Source: Alopecurus myosuroides (lineage: Eukaryota; Streptophyta; Magnoliopsida; Poales; Poaceae). Taken from it: 64,000 nucleotides of DNA. The stretch spans positions 136,318,682-136,382,681 of the forward strand of contig CM054062.1 of the NCBI GenBank assembly GCA_028641055.1, read 5' to 3'. Below the pieces are notes generated by a model. It searched no databases, was not told the DNA's origin, and saw nothing but the letters and a program-made list of their open reading frames with translations. Shown one piece after another: positions 10,401 to 19,849 of this stretch. The position numbers and the translations under genes were made by a program. The stretch's first letter is position 1. Every line of letters begins with the position of its first letter.

Positions 10401-12778
10401 ACCATGGGATTTGGTGTCATTCAGACGATCTGGAGGCCCTTCTCCGGAGAAACCATGCATAGCCCCGCTGGGGAAAAAGACGGAACTATCGTTCTGTCCC
10501 CTCTACGTTAGGCGGAAGGGGGTAGCAAAGTGGAACCAACTGCTTGGTTGTATTAGGTTAGGAACAATGAACACCCAACAAAATGGTAGGGACCACCTCT
10601 TGGAAAGATTCCCCCAGTTCCGTCAGATCAGGGAGTTTCAGGCTCTAAGTAATCCTAGAACCCGCCAGAGAGAATCTGACGCCGGTGAAGCCCTAACACA
10701 GAGAGAGAGTGTGAATATTGGGAATAAAAGACCCATTCCACACTCTAACACACATGGTATGCCATACCATGGGATTTGGTGGCATTCAGACGATCCGGAG
10801 CCCCCTCTCCAGAGAAACCATCGCCCCGCTGGGAAAAAGATGAAAATGTCGTTTTGCCCTCTACTTGAACCAGAAAGGGGTAGAGAAGTGGAACCAATTG
10901 CTATTTTGTGTTAGTTTAGGCCCAAGGTACACCGAAGAAAATGTTTGGGCCCACCCGTTGGCAAGATTCCCCGATTTCCATCAGTTTAGGGAGATTCGGG
11001 CTCTAAGTAGTCTTGGAACCCGCCAGAGAGAATCTGACGCGCCGGCGAAGCACTAACAGAGAGAGAGAGGGAATATGTGGAATCCAAGACCCATGACACA
11101 CTATACACACACATGGTATGGCATACCATGGTGTATTTGGTGGCATTCAGACGATCTAGAGGCCCCTCTACAGAGAAACCATAGCCCCGCTGGGAAAAAG
11201 ACGGAACTGCCGTTTTGGCCCCTCTACGTGAGCCGGAAAGGGGTGGCAAAGTGGAACCAATTACTTGGTTGTGTTAGGTTAGGCCCAAGTAACACCCAAT
11301 AAAATGGTAGGTCCCACCTCTTGGAAAGATTCCCCCCGTTCCGTGAGATCCGGGAGTTTCGGGCTCTAAGTAGAACCCGCAAAAGAGAATCCGACGCTGG
11401 TGAAGCCATAACACAGGGAGTAAGGGAATATTGGGCATCCAATACCAATGCCACACTCTAAAACACAAGGTATAGCATATCGTGGGATTTGGTGGCATTC
11501 AGACGATCCGGAGGCCCCTCTCTAGAGAAACCATAATCCCGCGGGAAAAAAGACGGAAGTGCCGTTCTGGCCCCTCTACGTGAGCCGGAATAGGGTAGCA
11601 AAGCGGAACCAATTGCTTGTTTGTGTTAGGTGAGGCCCAAGTAACACCCAGGACAATGGTAGGTCCCACCTCTTGGCAAGATTCCCCCCATTCCGTGAGA
11701 TCTAGGAGTTTCGGGCTCTGAGTAGTCCTGGAACCCGCGAAAGAGAATGCGGCGCCGGTGAAGCCATAACACAAAGAGTGAGGGAATCTTGGGCATACAA
11801 GACCCATGCCACAATCTAACACACATGGTTTGGCATACCCTATGATTGGGTGGGAATTCAGACGCTCCGGAGCCCCTCGCCGGAGAAACCCTAGGTGTGC
11901 GGGAGAAAAAAGAAGAAATTGTCGGTCTGGTCCCTCTACGTGAGCCGGAAAGAGGTAGCAAAGTGGAACTAATTGACTGGTTTAGTTATTTCAGGCCCAA
12001 GTAACACCAAATTAAATGGTAGGACCCACCTATTGGCAAAATTCCCCTTGTTGTGTCAGATCCGGGAGTTTTGGGCTCTAAATAGTTTTGGAACCCGCTA
12101 GAGAGAATCCGACGCCGGCGAAGGCCTAACACACAAAGAGAGGGAATCTTAGGCATCCAAGACCCATGACACACTATAACACACATGGTATGGCACATAC
12201 CATGGGATTTGGTGGTATTCAAACGATCCAGAGCCCCTCTCCGGAGAAACCCTAGCCCCGCTGGGAAAAAAGACGGAACGACTGTTCTGGCCCATCTACA
12301 TAGCCGGAAGGGGGTAGTAAAGTGGAAGTAATTTCTTGGTTGTGTTAGGTTCGGCGCAAGTAACAACCAAGGCAATGGTAGGGCCCACCTCTTTGCAGGA
12401 TTTCCCCTGTTTCGTCACATCCGGGAGTTTCGGGCTGTGAATAGTCCTTGTACCCGCTAGAGAGAATCCGATGCCGGTGAAGCCATAACACATCGAGTGA
12501 GGGAATGTTGGGCATAAAACACCCATGGAACACTCTAACACATATGGTATGTCATACCATGGGATTTGGTGGCATTCAGACGATCCGGAGCCCCTTCTCC
12601 GGAGAAACCACAACCCCGCTAGGTAAAAAGACGGAACTGCCGTTTTGGCCCCTCTACGTGAGCCGGAAGGGGGTAGCAAAGTGGAACCAATTGCTTGGTT
12701 GTGATAGGTTAGGCCCAATGAACATCCAAGACAATGGTTGGGCCCACCTCTTGGATATATTCCCTCGCTTCGCTGGAA
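7401..12778. repeat. Satellite-like tandem array: 15 monomers of ~357 bp in 7-monomer higher-order units
   Basis: Anchor GGGATTTGGTGGCATTCAG (or a variant) recurs at about 7563, 7914, 8272, 8647, 8999, 9330, 9688, 10046, 10406, 10771, 11131, 11484, 11842, 12204 and 12561, a mean spacing of 357 bp. Other monomer landmarks are CCCCTCTACGTGAGCCGGAA and GGGAGTTTCGGGCTCTAAGT. Monomer n matches monomer n+7 better than its neighbours, giving a ~2.5-kb higher-order period. One monomer has a short GA expansion at 8562-8582 and another has a deletion near 9070. ORFs through the array are not conserved and are regarded as chance. I do not recognise it as Afa, pSc119.2 or Spelt-1. Confidence 0.9.
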
Positions 12779-13340
12779 CATTTATCTGTTGACCAGAAGT
12801 CAACCTTTTGGTCTACCCCTATGACCAGCGTCGGAAGGGGGTAGACCTCAATACTATTTTGCTTAGTTCTGTTAGGTTAGACCTAAGCTACATCAAGAAA
12901 CAAAATCTAGCTATACTTTTAACAATATTCCCTCCGGTTTGGCCGAATGGGGGAGTATTGACAGTTCGAGACCTATAAGTGTAGTGCATAACCTTCCTAT
13001 GTGATGCTGGTGAAACCAGTCACACCTATGGGTAGTATATTGGCCCCTCCCCACCTCGAACCCAACACAGGTTTATAAGTATTCTTAGTGCCCCACCAAG
13101 GTTTACGTAGGATTCTGACACTTTAGAGCCCAACGTTTCACTAGAACATTGATCTGTTGACCAGAAGTCAACCTTTTGGTCTACCCCTATGACCACGTCG
13201 GAAGGGGGTAGAACACAATACTATTTTGCTTGGTTGTGTTAGATTAGGCCATAACTACATTAATAACCAAAAATCTAGCTATACTTTTAGCAGTATTCCC
13301 TCTGTTTTCCCCGAAAGGGGGCATCGACGGTTTATAACAA
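12779..13340. repeat. Diverged monomers at the inner edge of the satellite array
   Basis: A unit starting CTGTTGACCAGAAGTCAACC at about 12787 recurs at 13154, a period of 367 bp; the second copy is partial. It keeps the array landmarks in weakened form (GTCGGAAGGGGGTAG, TTCTGTTAGGTTAGACCTAAG, CAATATTCCCTCCG), so it is an older branch of the same family. There is no gene here. Confidence 0.8.
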
Positions 13341-14149
13341 CACTGGAGTAGTACATATATATTAGTATGTATAGATCATTACATTCTAATTAAAAATACG
13401 GCGGGAAATATAAATTAGCCCTAAACTATCCTAGACGCCGGTTCGGTCGTCCTCCTCGTCGTTGCTCGTTGCCATGATGGCCTGGTCATCGTTCGGCGCC
13501 ATGGACGGACACACGTCGGAGCACGCGTCCCGTCGGAGTAAATGGCGGCGACATGCAAACCGCAATGACCCTGGCGCCGCTTGGGGAGCCGGGAAGGCTG
13601 CATACCGCGTTAATGCTAGGCGTGCGGAAGAGGCGAAGCACCATCCCGCCGCCTGGTGCAGGTCGCGTCCCATCGTCGCCATTACGCGCGGCAGGCTAAC
13701 CACCACCTGCACGACTCCGTGTGCATGTCCAAGGCGTATGAATGCAGAGGTGTGTTGGCACGTAACCACATGTTCGTTACCTAGGCTGCATACACATGGT
13801 AGTTGTGTTGGCACGTACCATTATTTGTAGTGAACTTGGCAAAGAACTGTACCACGTTTCGCAAGCAAACACGTGCCATATCGTTTTGTACGCGTACACG
13901 TATAAAACGGTATCCTCTTTTCTACACGTACGATAGAGCCTTTGATATTCGCTGACTTGGTGGGGTGAGCTTTGTGGTGAATTTGGGTCACTGATTGGTG
14001 GCCCCGCGGCATCCCGGGCCCCACTTGCCAGTGACTAAGTGTCACATCATTCTATGTTGACTAAGTCAGCCGGCGCGTTCCCACCATGCATGCATGCGCA
14101 CACGACATGGCAACCAGTCGAAACGGGGCGGCCTCGAAACGACACTCTG
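13341..14149 (+). other. GC-rich gene-like segment without a convincing frame
   Basis: 13435-13800 is GC-rich and CpG-rich, unlike the flanking repeats. The plus-strand frame from 13504 encodes a basic, alanine/arginine-rich stretch (AAYRVNARRAEEAKHH) with a faint look of the 140-residue protein at 19075. An opposing minus frame of similar length is also open, so coding status is undecided. 13850-14100 is ordinary AT/GC-mixed promoter-proximal sequence with a CATGCATGCATG run near 14085. Confidence 0.3.
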
Positions 14150-14158
14150 TATATAAAG
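14150..14158 (+). promoter_or_regulatory. TATA box of the zf-XS-like gene
   Basis: TATATAAAG at 14150, followed at the expected distance by a pyrimidine-rich tract (CCTCTCTCCCTCATCC, about 14171) typical of plant core promoters. The first ATG downstream is at 14292. Confidence 0.6.
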
Positions 14159-14291
14159 CTCCTGCCGCATCGCCTCTCTCCCTCATCCATTCTCCCCCCC
14201 TATTTCTTGCAAAAAAACCCACTCTGCATCGTCTCCCAGCCCTCCTTCTCTCCCAACTGCCGAGCGCACAACCACGAGGCGGTTCCGCAGA

Positions 14292-16028
14292 ATGGAAGGT
14301 TCGCAGCAGGAGAACAACGTCGCTGTCCCGTCTGTTGTCGTCGCCGCAGGAGCCGCCCATGGCGGTTCGAGTTTGTCGTAGCCACAGGATGTCGTCGCCG
14401 CCGCAGGTTCGTCGGCTGGCCATGGCGCTTTGAGTGCACCGCCTGCTCCTGCCGCGGTGGAGGCGCCTGCTGCTTCCCCTCTCCTGGCAGATTTGGGTGA
14501 TCCCTACGGGGATCACCCGGCGTTCGACGAGGACGTCGACGACCAGGACTCTGAGGTATCTATGTCCAGAGTGGCTTAGTTTATTGTCAAAGATCCAGGG
14601 TTTGTGCATGACTGCACGCAAGTTCGGGCTTCTAGTGTTTGTAGTTGCATGTATACTTTGGGTTTTTGTTTGTAAAGTTTGGGCTTCGGGTGTTTGCGGT
14701 TGCATCTTTTCTTTAGGGGTTCGAGGTTTTTTGTATTCGGGATTAAAAGGTTTGTATTTGGATCCGTACCTAGGGGTTCGAGGGTTTTTGGTACACACAA
14801 GTTCAAGATTCAGAGGTCTGCTTGCATCTGTACTTAGAGACCAAAGGTAAAAACATTGTAGAAAAATAGACATGTATTAGACACTAAATTGACAATATAG
14901 ATGTCCTGCTGTGAAACTAATAACATCTATGCATGAATTTTTTTAAATGATCTTCTAAATAGAGTTATGGATGATCAAATACAGATGAGAGTTGATTCAG
15001 AGGCTGTAGTTGCATCTGTACTTAGGGGTTCACATGTTTTTTGTATTTTAGGGATTCAAATGTTGTAGTTGCATCTGTTCTTATGGCTTCTAGTTTTTTG
15101 TGTGCATATTAGCATGCATGTGAATTAGAGATTCTACGTTTTTTGGAAGCATTTTCAATTTGTGTAGTTATTTTGCGTCGCAGACACTCTTGACACATTA
15201 TGAATTTGTTGCAAAATCACATATTGTACCCCCGTGCATGATAATTACTTGATCCAGTTTATGCATATAATTAAAGAACGATTCTTGTATGATATTTTTG
15301 ATCTGGTAAGGTATAATAACATGTCCTTATTAGAATATTAATCTGTTGAATGTTATCTTAGATTATCAATGAATTCCTGATGTGTTATTATCTGTTTTTT
15401 GTGCATTAGTTCACCAAATATATATAGTGGAAACTGTAATGTTGTATAAAATTCGACACATTTTTATCAACATTGATGTCCTCTTTAGGGCGCATCTGCT
15501 AAATAAGTTACTTGATGAAGTGTATGCAAATAAATGAAGAACTATTTCTTTATGTTTTTTGTGATCTGGTTAGGTATATTACTCTTTTGCCAATAAGATT
15601 GTGTTGCTAACTTTTGTTTTATTACAAATTTGCAGGAAGAAGATCTGGAAGTCGGCTCTTATGAGGACGATATGGCTGCGAAGAGCAGACATGTCCTGAG
15701 GAAGCTACAGGCGGGCACCATTCGGTACCATCGTCACGGCAACTTGTTCTGCCCTTTCTGTATCAGAAAGGTAGCCAACAATCGCCACAGCTTGATCCGA
15801 CATGCCGTCAGTGTGGGAAATGGCTCCGGGTATTGTGCGCCCCATGTTAGGGCCAAGCACGCTGCCTACGGCGTCTTCCTGAAGAAGTTGCTTGCGCAGG
15901 ATATCCTCGCAGGTCTTGTGGAACCTCCTCCTCAGCCTTTCTCGAACGAGGCCAGGAGGGCCGTGAAGGCTCAGAAGCGGGATAACATGTTCCGCGCCCT
16001 TACTTCAACGAGGCCAGGAGGGCCATGA
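14292..16028 (+). pseudogene. zf-XS-like zinc-finger gene, two exons, broken by a stop and a duplication
   Basis: Exon 1 (14292-14555) starts at the first ATG after the TATA box and is alanine-rich with an acidic end (FDEDVDDQDSE). It has a TAG at codon 30 (14379). The donor GAG|GTATCT and acceptor TTGCAG (15634-15635) join in phase 0 to exon 2 (15636-16028). Exon 2 carries CPFC, a histidine 13 residues later in LIRHA, a VGxG turn and the RAKHAAY helix. This is the layout of the zf-XS domain of SGS3/FDM-type RNA-silencing proteins, but no XS or coiled-coil domain follows. A 45-bp segment is repeated at an offset of 62 bp (15945, 16007), which shifts the frame and stops it at 16026. In the other frame the second copy runs to TAG at 16055. 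The intron is made of degenerate short repeats. Function unknown; family resemblance is moderate. Confidence 0.55.
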
Positions 16029-16250
16029 AGGCTCGGAAGCGGCAGAACATGATGTAGCTGCTGCTGGTGCGCTCGTTGTTGCAGCTTGCACGCTGTATTT
16101 GTGTTATCTCTTACTTCTGGTAGTGTCGTCTGGTGTGTGTGTAGTAAGAACTTTTAAAGAACCTCTATCATGTTGGTATGTAAGAACCTAATATGTATAT
16201 TATATTAGTATATTTTTCTTAACCCGATCCTTTTTTTAAGGATGTCAAAA

Positions 16251-16355
16251 GACTTATTAGGCATGATTTAGTAATAAGTGGATGTGACAACTCATTGATC
16301 CGGTCGATCAATGAATTGTCACATCCCTTTACTATTGGATCATGCGTAATAAGCC
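16251..16355. repeat. 105-nt foldback (two 50-nt arms, 5-nt loop)
   Basis: Left arm 16251-16300, loop CGGTC, right arm 16306-16355. The arms pair at 41 of 50 positions without any gap and are perfect for the 9 nt next to the loop. It lies downstream of the zf-XS-like gene. It could be a tiny foldback MITE or yield a hairpin transcript. No TSD was recognised. Confidence 0.8.
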
Positions 16356-16961
16356 AATAGTTGGTGCAACATGAAAAATGTGAGTAACAAGACTCGATCT
16401 TTGGTGTGTGGAAATGAGTCAGCCCCTCCCCCCACCAGTAGGCACTGTCTTATTTTGCAATTATTTGCTAACTAAAATAAAGAAGAATCCAAAGAAGTAG
16501 AATAAAAATGTGATCAGACCCTAAGACTCTTTTCCTTTTGGTTCTTTATTTTTATTTTTTTTCAATCCGAAAAACAAAAATAAATTATGACTAACAGCCG
16601 CGCGCCAAATCTCCACGGAATCAGCCTCACGTAGGTTCCCACTCGCCAGCGTCTACGCGCCAAATCTCCACCACACCGCGCTCCTCACCGACTTGGCTAC
16701 TCTTCCACTGAAAGCGACCTCAACAGAAAGCCTCCACTTCGCCCTCCCGCCCCAAGGGCGGATGCCACGGCTTCTCCCTCCCCCGTCCTCGGCGTTGTTC
16801 TCAAACAATGAATGGTAAGCCATGGTTCCCTCCCTTCCCCATCCTCAACCAAACGATGCGATGTAGGTTAGATGCCGACAGATCTAGCTTTGATACCGGC
16901 GGATGTAGGTTAAATGCCGGCGGATGTAGGTCACTGTTGATGTTTTAAGTTACCACCGGCG

Positions 16962-17656
16962 ATGGATCTAGATCACGCTACCGTTACAGGGCCCTCGGAG
17001 ATCGTTTCCCCCACCCAGATGGAGATCGACCTGAACAAGGCCTCGGAGCTCGCAAAGCCCCCTGTTATTCAGATAGCCGAGGTAAATAACATACAAATTA
17101 GTACTGTAGCCAAATATTTTCTTAATATTCATCTACCTCCTTTCGCCTTCGTTGACACTTCTTTGGTTTTTATTCTTTTCGTATTTGGCTATAGGAGCAC
17201 AGTGCAGGCTGTGACTTCTGCAGCATGTCGCGTACTAAAATTCAGAAATTGGTGCAGAGGTCAGTTGAGACAATTCAGAAATTGGTGCAGCAGTCAGTTG
17301 AGACAATTGAATCTCATCGTCTCTCCGAAGTTTGCAAGCTGGCTGATGATACCAGCGCTGAGAAGCTAATCTGTTTCGTCTGCTGCGAGGACAGGCTGGA
17401 CAGGGCGATGAAAGCTTCAAAAATTCTAGCACTCGAGTTGGAACTGCGGGAGCAAAAGAGAAGCTATATGATCATGCACGGCTTGGTTACTAAGCTTGAT
17501 TCTGAGCTGAAGAGTGCGAAGAAAACTTTGAAAGTAGCGGAAGAGAAGTGCGACATGCTCCATAGGGGAAAAGACACCCTGTTGGAGAGTGCGAAGGACA
17601 CCAATGTGAAGTTGAGATACATTCTTAGTTTCTTGCAAGATCATGGAATGAGGTAA
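16962..17656 (+). CDS. Two-exon coiled-coil protein of unknown function, 193 residues
   Basis: Exon 1 is 16962-17081 (40 codons) and exon 2 is 17195-17656. The donor GAG|GTAAAT and acceptor CTATAG|GAG join in phase 0 with no stop, and all 193 codons are open. The N-terminus is acidic with a MEIDLNKASELAKPP stretch. Exon 2 opens with GCDFCSM, followed by an internal repeat of IQKLVQxSVETI (about residues 55-80), a second cysteine cluster CFVCCED near residue 100, and a long heptad-like helix rich in K/E/L to the end. The two CxxC pairs could bind metal, but this is inference. I do not recognise the family. It lies on the plus strand, antisense to the retrotransposon that holds it, with a CpG-rich 5' flank (16600-16850). 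An open, correctly spliced frame in otherwise ruined DNA suggests recent capture or selection. Confidence 0.55.
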
Positions 17657-19074
17657 AACTACTTTGCTCTTTAATTAGATTATGTCAACCTGCAATGCTT
17701 GCCAATGAGTCTAGCTGTTATTCATTTCTTTGTTTTGTTGCATGTGGCGATGATTAAACTGGGCAATGCTAAAATCCAAAGGATTACTACCCAGTACCTA
17801 GTAGCGTTTACACGGACATTGTTTGTTCATGCTCCCTGGTCCTGTGGAGCTTGATCCTTTGGACTTTTTTTGCAATGTATGTATGAGGCTTGCTTATTTT
17901 ATGTTCATTCTTTGTTCTGTGTGCCGATAATTAAACTCTGCACCTTCTCTCGGTGAGATATTGGCACTTACCTAGTGTTGTGTACAACTACATTTGTTCT
18001 GCATCTTCCTTGGTAAGTGTTCGATGATCTCATTGATTTATGTGTGCTTCTTTACTATGAGGCCCCAATTATGATTTTGTCTGTAATGCATGAGCCATAT
18101 TGGTTCTGCATATTCCTTGGCAAGTGTTCGATAATTTCATTGATTTATGTGTGCTTCTTTACTATGAGGCCCCTATCTAGACTTGGTTCTCTGCCGATGA
18201 TTAATATGCAGCAATGTCTCCAATAGTTGGCGTACCATAGAAAAAAGAGTGCCATATTTCTGTTTGATCAGAGTGCTGATGATTAAACTGTGCAATGTTA
18301 AAATGCAGAGGGAGACTCCTCTAGACCTAGTAGCGTTTACAAGGACCTAGTAGCTTGTTTATGCCACCAGGTCTAGCGGTTTATCACCTCTGTACTTGTG
18401 TCATTTGTACACATGAGGCAGTTTGTCACTCATGTTTGTATGTTTGGAAGTATATCTGCTTCTTTTTTGTAGATGTGCTAAACATGTATGATGCTTTTCT
18501 ACTAGTGTTTCTGTGGACGCGGTTTCGGAAAGTTCCAGTGGACGATGTGAACCTCTAGATGTGGCTTCGGAATGCATGCTGGCATAGGAAAATATCCGTT
18601 GGATGATGTGAAACTATGGATGTGGCTTCGGAGTGGATGTTGGCATAAAAAAGTTCTGGTTAACTGTGGACCTGTTTTTTAACCTTTTGTGATGCTAATT
18701 TCAGTTACTATAAATCTCCTATGTTTCTGAGTGCATGTAACCGGGATGATGGCGCAGAACAGACATCGAAGAGTGCGAGGAGGAAGTATATTAGTATTAG
18801 TACTAGGGTATCCATTGTTGCAAATGTAAAACCATGTCAATTCATTTCCATTTTGGAGTGCATTTTATAATTTAGATCTCCTATATATTCGGTAATTTGG
18901 TTGACACTCGCCACGTGGGATACCCGGTCAGCTTCCCTCTCCACTCCCAAACTATGGATAATGCAGCGGCTCCCCATATGTACGGGCGCGGAACGCTCTC
19001 CTCTCTACTCCCAAACTGCCCGCCTGTGCCACACCTCTTTACTCCCCTTCGTTGTGCGCAGATCCACCGGTACC
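17657..19074 (+). other. Non-coding spacer with direct repeats
   Basis: No credible frame. 17757-17830 and 18283-18350 are diverged copies (GATGATTAAACTG, CCTAGTAGCGTTTACA). 18540-18660 holds two ~62-bp copies of GATGTGGCTTCGGA. The spacing suggests the region grew by local duplication. CpG-rich sequence from 18900 is the flank of the next gene. Confidence 0.6.
18006..18173. repeat. 61-bp direct repeat, two copies 107 bp apart
   Basis: 18006-18066 and 18113-18173, beginning TTCCTTGG and ending ATGAGGCCCC, differ at about three positions. The high identity makes this duplication young compared with its surroundings. Confidence 0.85.
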
Positions 19075-19497
19075 ATGTCTGGCCGTCGCGAGGAGGGCTG
19101 CCAACAGCAGATCCCCAGGTACTTTCCCCGGCGCAGCGTGCAAGGCGAGGAGCGTGCGCGTGCCCGCGAGGCGTACCGACGCGAGGTGCATCAGGCCAAC
19201 TCGTCCCGCGCACCACCACCTCCGGCTCCACCCATCGCACCTTCGGACGTCGAGGAGGAAGAAGAGGAGGAGTATCTCGCCGAAGAGTTCCACAACGAGG
19301 CCCTGCAGTGGCCCCACATGCAGGCGGGGATTTTAGCGTCCTTAGAGAGTTTCGCGGCAGAAGAGCTCCGGCAAGCGAGGCTCGCCTCGCATTTTACTGT
19401 TAAGCTAGAGGCCGACACCATGGAAGCGATCCGCCATTCGATGCAGAATGAAGATGCGGCAGCGCTGGCGGAGGCGCGGCGGTGCACCCTTGGCTAG
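19075..19497 (+). CDS. Single-exon 140-residue alanine/glutamate-rich protein, unknown function
   Basis: The start at 19075 has a good context (ACCATGTC) and opens MSGRREEGCQQQIPRYFPRR. An R/E-rich basic helix is followed by a proline-rich linker (APPPPAPPIAP, about 50-60), an eight-residue acidic run, then two helical segments, the last ending DTMEAIRHSMQNEDAAALAEARR. That tail resembles an amphipathic UIM-like helix, but the match is loose. The frame extends upstream of the ATG without a stop, so a longer N-terminus is possible. The style matches abundant small predicted proteins of Triticeae genomes as I recall them, many of which sit in repeats. I cannot name a function. Confidence 0.45.
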   Translation: MSGRREEGCQQQIPRYFPRRSVQGEERARAREAYRREVHQANSSRAPPPPAPPIAPSDVEEEEEEEYLAEEFHNEALQWPHMQAGILASLESFAAEELRQARLASHFTVKLEADTMEAIRHSMQNEDAAALAEARRCTLG

Positions 19498-19849
19498 GAC
19501 GCTAGGTCCGGTGTCTATCCTTTTCTTTTTGCGATTTGTTTCAGAAACGGCTTGTTCACTGTTAACTGTGATGATTTTGAAGATTATGTGCATGCTTAAT
19601 TTCGAAGATTATGTGCATGCTTATTTACCGTGGATGACAAGTGGGTCCAGGCATCAACCGGTCGGTCATAGCTAGTCAAACAGGGCAGGATGTGTGGCCC
19701 CAAGAATAATTTGCGACGTTCTACGTGACCAGACAAGTTTCGTCGAAGGCAACTGGGCTCTTAGTGGGCTACTGGGCCGGTGACCAAAATACGCGATGTA
19801 AAACTATTAAAAAGTCGAGCAAAACCAGTCCGCGACGGACCAAACCAAT
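19498..19849. other. No feature recognised
   Basis: Mixed-composition sequence between the 140-residue gene and the antisense ORF remnants. A short duplication, AATTTCGAAGATTATGTGCATGCTTA-like, occurs at 19576-19622. No terminal repeats mark an insertion boundary here. Confidence 0.5.

Noticed and set aside
7561..12792. Many 60-186-residue ORFs across the satellite array on both strands
   Set aside because: They recur with the 357-bp period, change frame between monomers and lack any domain. They are a by-product of the repeat.
7401..13340. CRISPR-like array
   Set aside because: Repeat units are long contiguous monomers without unique spacers, and the DNA is from a plant nuclear genome.
13431..13814. 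127-residue minus-strand ORF opposite the 13462 plus-strand ORF
   Set aside because: No domain, CpG-rich on both strands; neither strand could be preferred, so no CDS was called.
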